23,707 bases of DNA from CAZPXF01 sp964590945 (GTDB taxonomy: Bacteria; Bacillota; Clostridia; Lachnospirales; Lachnospiraceae), in the NCBI GenBank assembly GCA_964590945.1, contig CAZPXF010000029.1, positions 1-23,707 of the forward strand, read 5' to 3'. The notes under the pieces are model-generated. The model worked only from the letters and a program-made list of their open reading frames with translations, did not search any database and had not been told where the DNA came from. Position numbers and translations under genes: made by a program. Positions 23,265 to 23,707 of the stretch are shown piece after piece; the stretch's first letter is position 1, and every line of letters starts with the position of its first letter.

Positions 23265-23293
23265 ATTGTAGCATTTCTCATTGAAAAAGACAA
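23265..23293 (-). promoter_or_regulatory. Promoter of the nfnA-nfnB operon
   Basis: Minus strand: -35 TTGTCT (23293-23288), 17-base spacer ending in TGC, -10 TACAAT (23270-23265), an extended -10 form. It lies between the upstream gene's stop and the nfnA SD. Confidence 0.6.
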
Positions 23294-23316
23294 CCGGATA
23301 TGCCCTGATTGGGCAA

Positions 23317-23707
23317 CTATTCGTCAACTCTCTCATAATAACGCCTTGTGACCGGACTCCTCGTTCCGCTTTTACTGATAAGAACGACGGAAAATGTACT
23401 GCTTCCATCTGGCATGCGGACAGGGGAAGTATATTCTTCCGATTCGTCTGTAGGGGTGCTGCCGTCCAACGTATAATATGCTCTGTAGCCGTCCGGAACT
23501 TCTACCTCGATCCATTTCTGCTTTGCATATTGTCCGGTAGACGGGGTGACAGCCGGCGATTTCCCGCCTGGGATATGGATCCTGTACTCCTGCGTGATCC
23601 TGTCGCTCTCGATCCCTTTTTCGTTCACGCACATCGCCTTCACAAGAATATCGCCCTCCGGCAATTCGAGCGGCTCCGTATAAACTTCGCTGTCCTGTGA
23701 AACGTCC
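23317..23707 (-). CDS. Protein with chitobiase-C-terminal-like repeats, C-terminal fragment
   Basis: The frame is open to the right edge; about 129 residues are visible and the N-terminus lies outside. Two similar units can be read. The first is incomplete (D-V-S-Q-D-S-E-V-Y-T-E-P-L-E-L-P-E-G-D-I, then V-K-A-M-C-V-N-E-K-G-I-E-S-D). The second contains Y-Y-T-L-D-G-S-T-P-T-D-E-S-E-E-Y-T-S-P-V and ends with T-R-S-P-V-T-R-R-Y-Y-E. The Y-Y-T-x-D-G-S-x-P-T signature is that of the CHB_HEX_C_1 beta-sandwich domain, found in many secreted or cell-surface clostridial proteins. The full protein's job cannot be inferred from this end. A five-base hairpin (23301-23315) just after the stop is a weak terminator candidate that lacks a close U-run. 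Confidence 0.75.
   Translation of the reverse strand, partial: DVSQDSEVYTEPLELPEGDILVKAMCVNEKGIESDRITQEYRIHIPGGKSPAVTPSTGQYAKQKWIEVEVPDGYRAYYTLDGSTPTDESEEYTSPVRMPDGSSTFSVVLISKSGTRSPVTRRYYERVDE

Overview
The window looks like ordinary core chromosome from an anaerobic, spore-forming Firmicute, most likely a Lachnospiraceae-type gut clostridium. The evidence is gene content: a flavodiiron protein, an NfnAB-type ferredoxin:NADP oxidoreductase pair, PdxS/PdxT, the yqfC-yqfD-phoH-ybeY sporulation/RNA-maturation block, and short clostridial families (DUF4250, DUF896, an FeoA-like protein). Base composition is moderate, most genes carry GGAGG-type Shine-Dalgarno (SD) sites, and intergenic DNA is short and AT-rich. 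The genus cannot be fixed from the sequence. I found no tRNA or rRNA gene, CRISPR array, insertion sequence, phage gene or origin.

Layout, left to right. At 1-386 (-) is the front of a PF06541-type membrane protein whose SD could be masked by an inverted repeat. miaB (455-1891, -) lies downstream of a beta-helix-like surface lipoprotein (1933-3861, -) that starts with TTG and contains a 100-N assembly gap. Back-to-back promoters then drive that lipoprotein leftward and a flavodiiron protein plus an MBL-fold hydrolase rightward (4082-6163). The hydrolase meets pdxT (-) with overlapping stop codons. pdxS-pdxT (7599-6158, -) make pyridoxal phosphate. Upstream of them lie DUF4250, a 5-formyl-THF cyclo-ligase and DUF896, which share a good promoter at 8816-8844.

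From 14037 leftward runs a long minus-strand series: yqfC, yqfD, phoH, ybeY, a SpoVB/YtgP-like flippase and a BofC-like membrane-anchored protein. The first four are tightly coupled by 4-base overlaps or gaps under 10 bases. A candidate sigma-E-type promoter sits inside a large hairpin just before yqfC. Upstream come a stand-alone FeoA-like protein with a palindrome in its promoter, and a full-length carB with no carA beside it.

The right part holds an SDR oxidoreductase (+) that abuts rlmH (-) with no base between the stop codons, an acyl-CoA ligase in one operon with rlmH, a strong terminator, and the nfnA-nfnB operon. At the right edge is the C-terminal end of a protein with chitobiase-C-terminal-like repeats.

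Functionally the window combines redox metabolism (NfnAB, flavodiiron protein), cofactor and one-carbon metabolism (PLP synthase, formyl-THF cyclo-ligase), RNA maturation (MiaB, YbeY, RlmH, PhoH), pyrimidine/arginine precursor supply (CarB) and sporulation/envelope functions. I see no new defence or mobile system. The points worth a second look are small regulatory structures and atypical starts.
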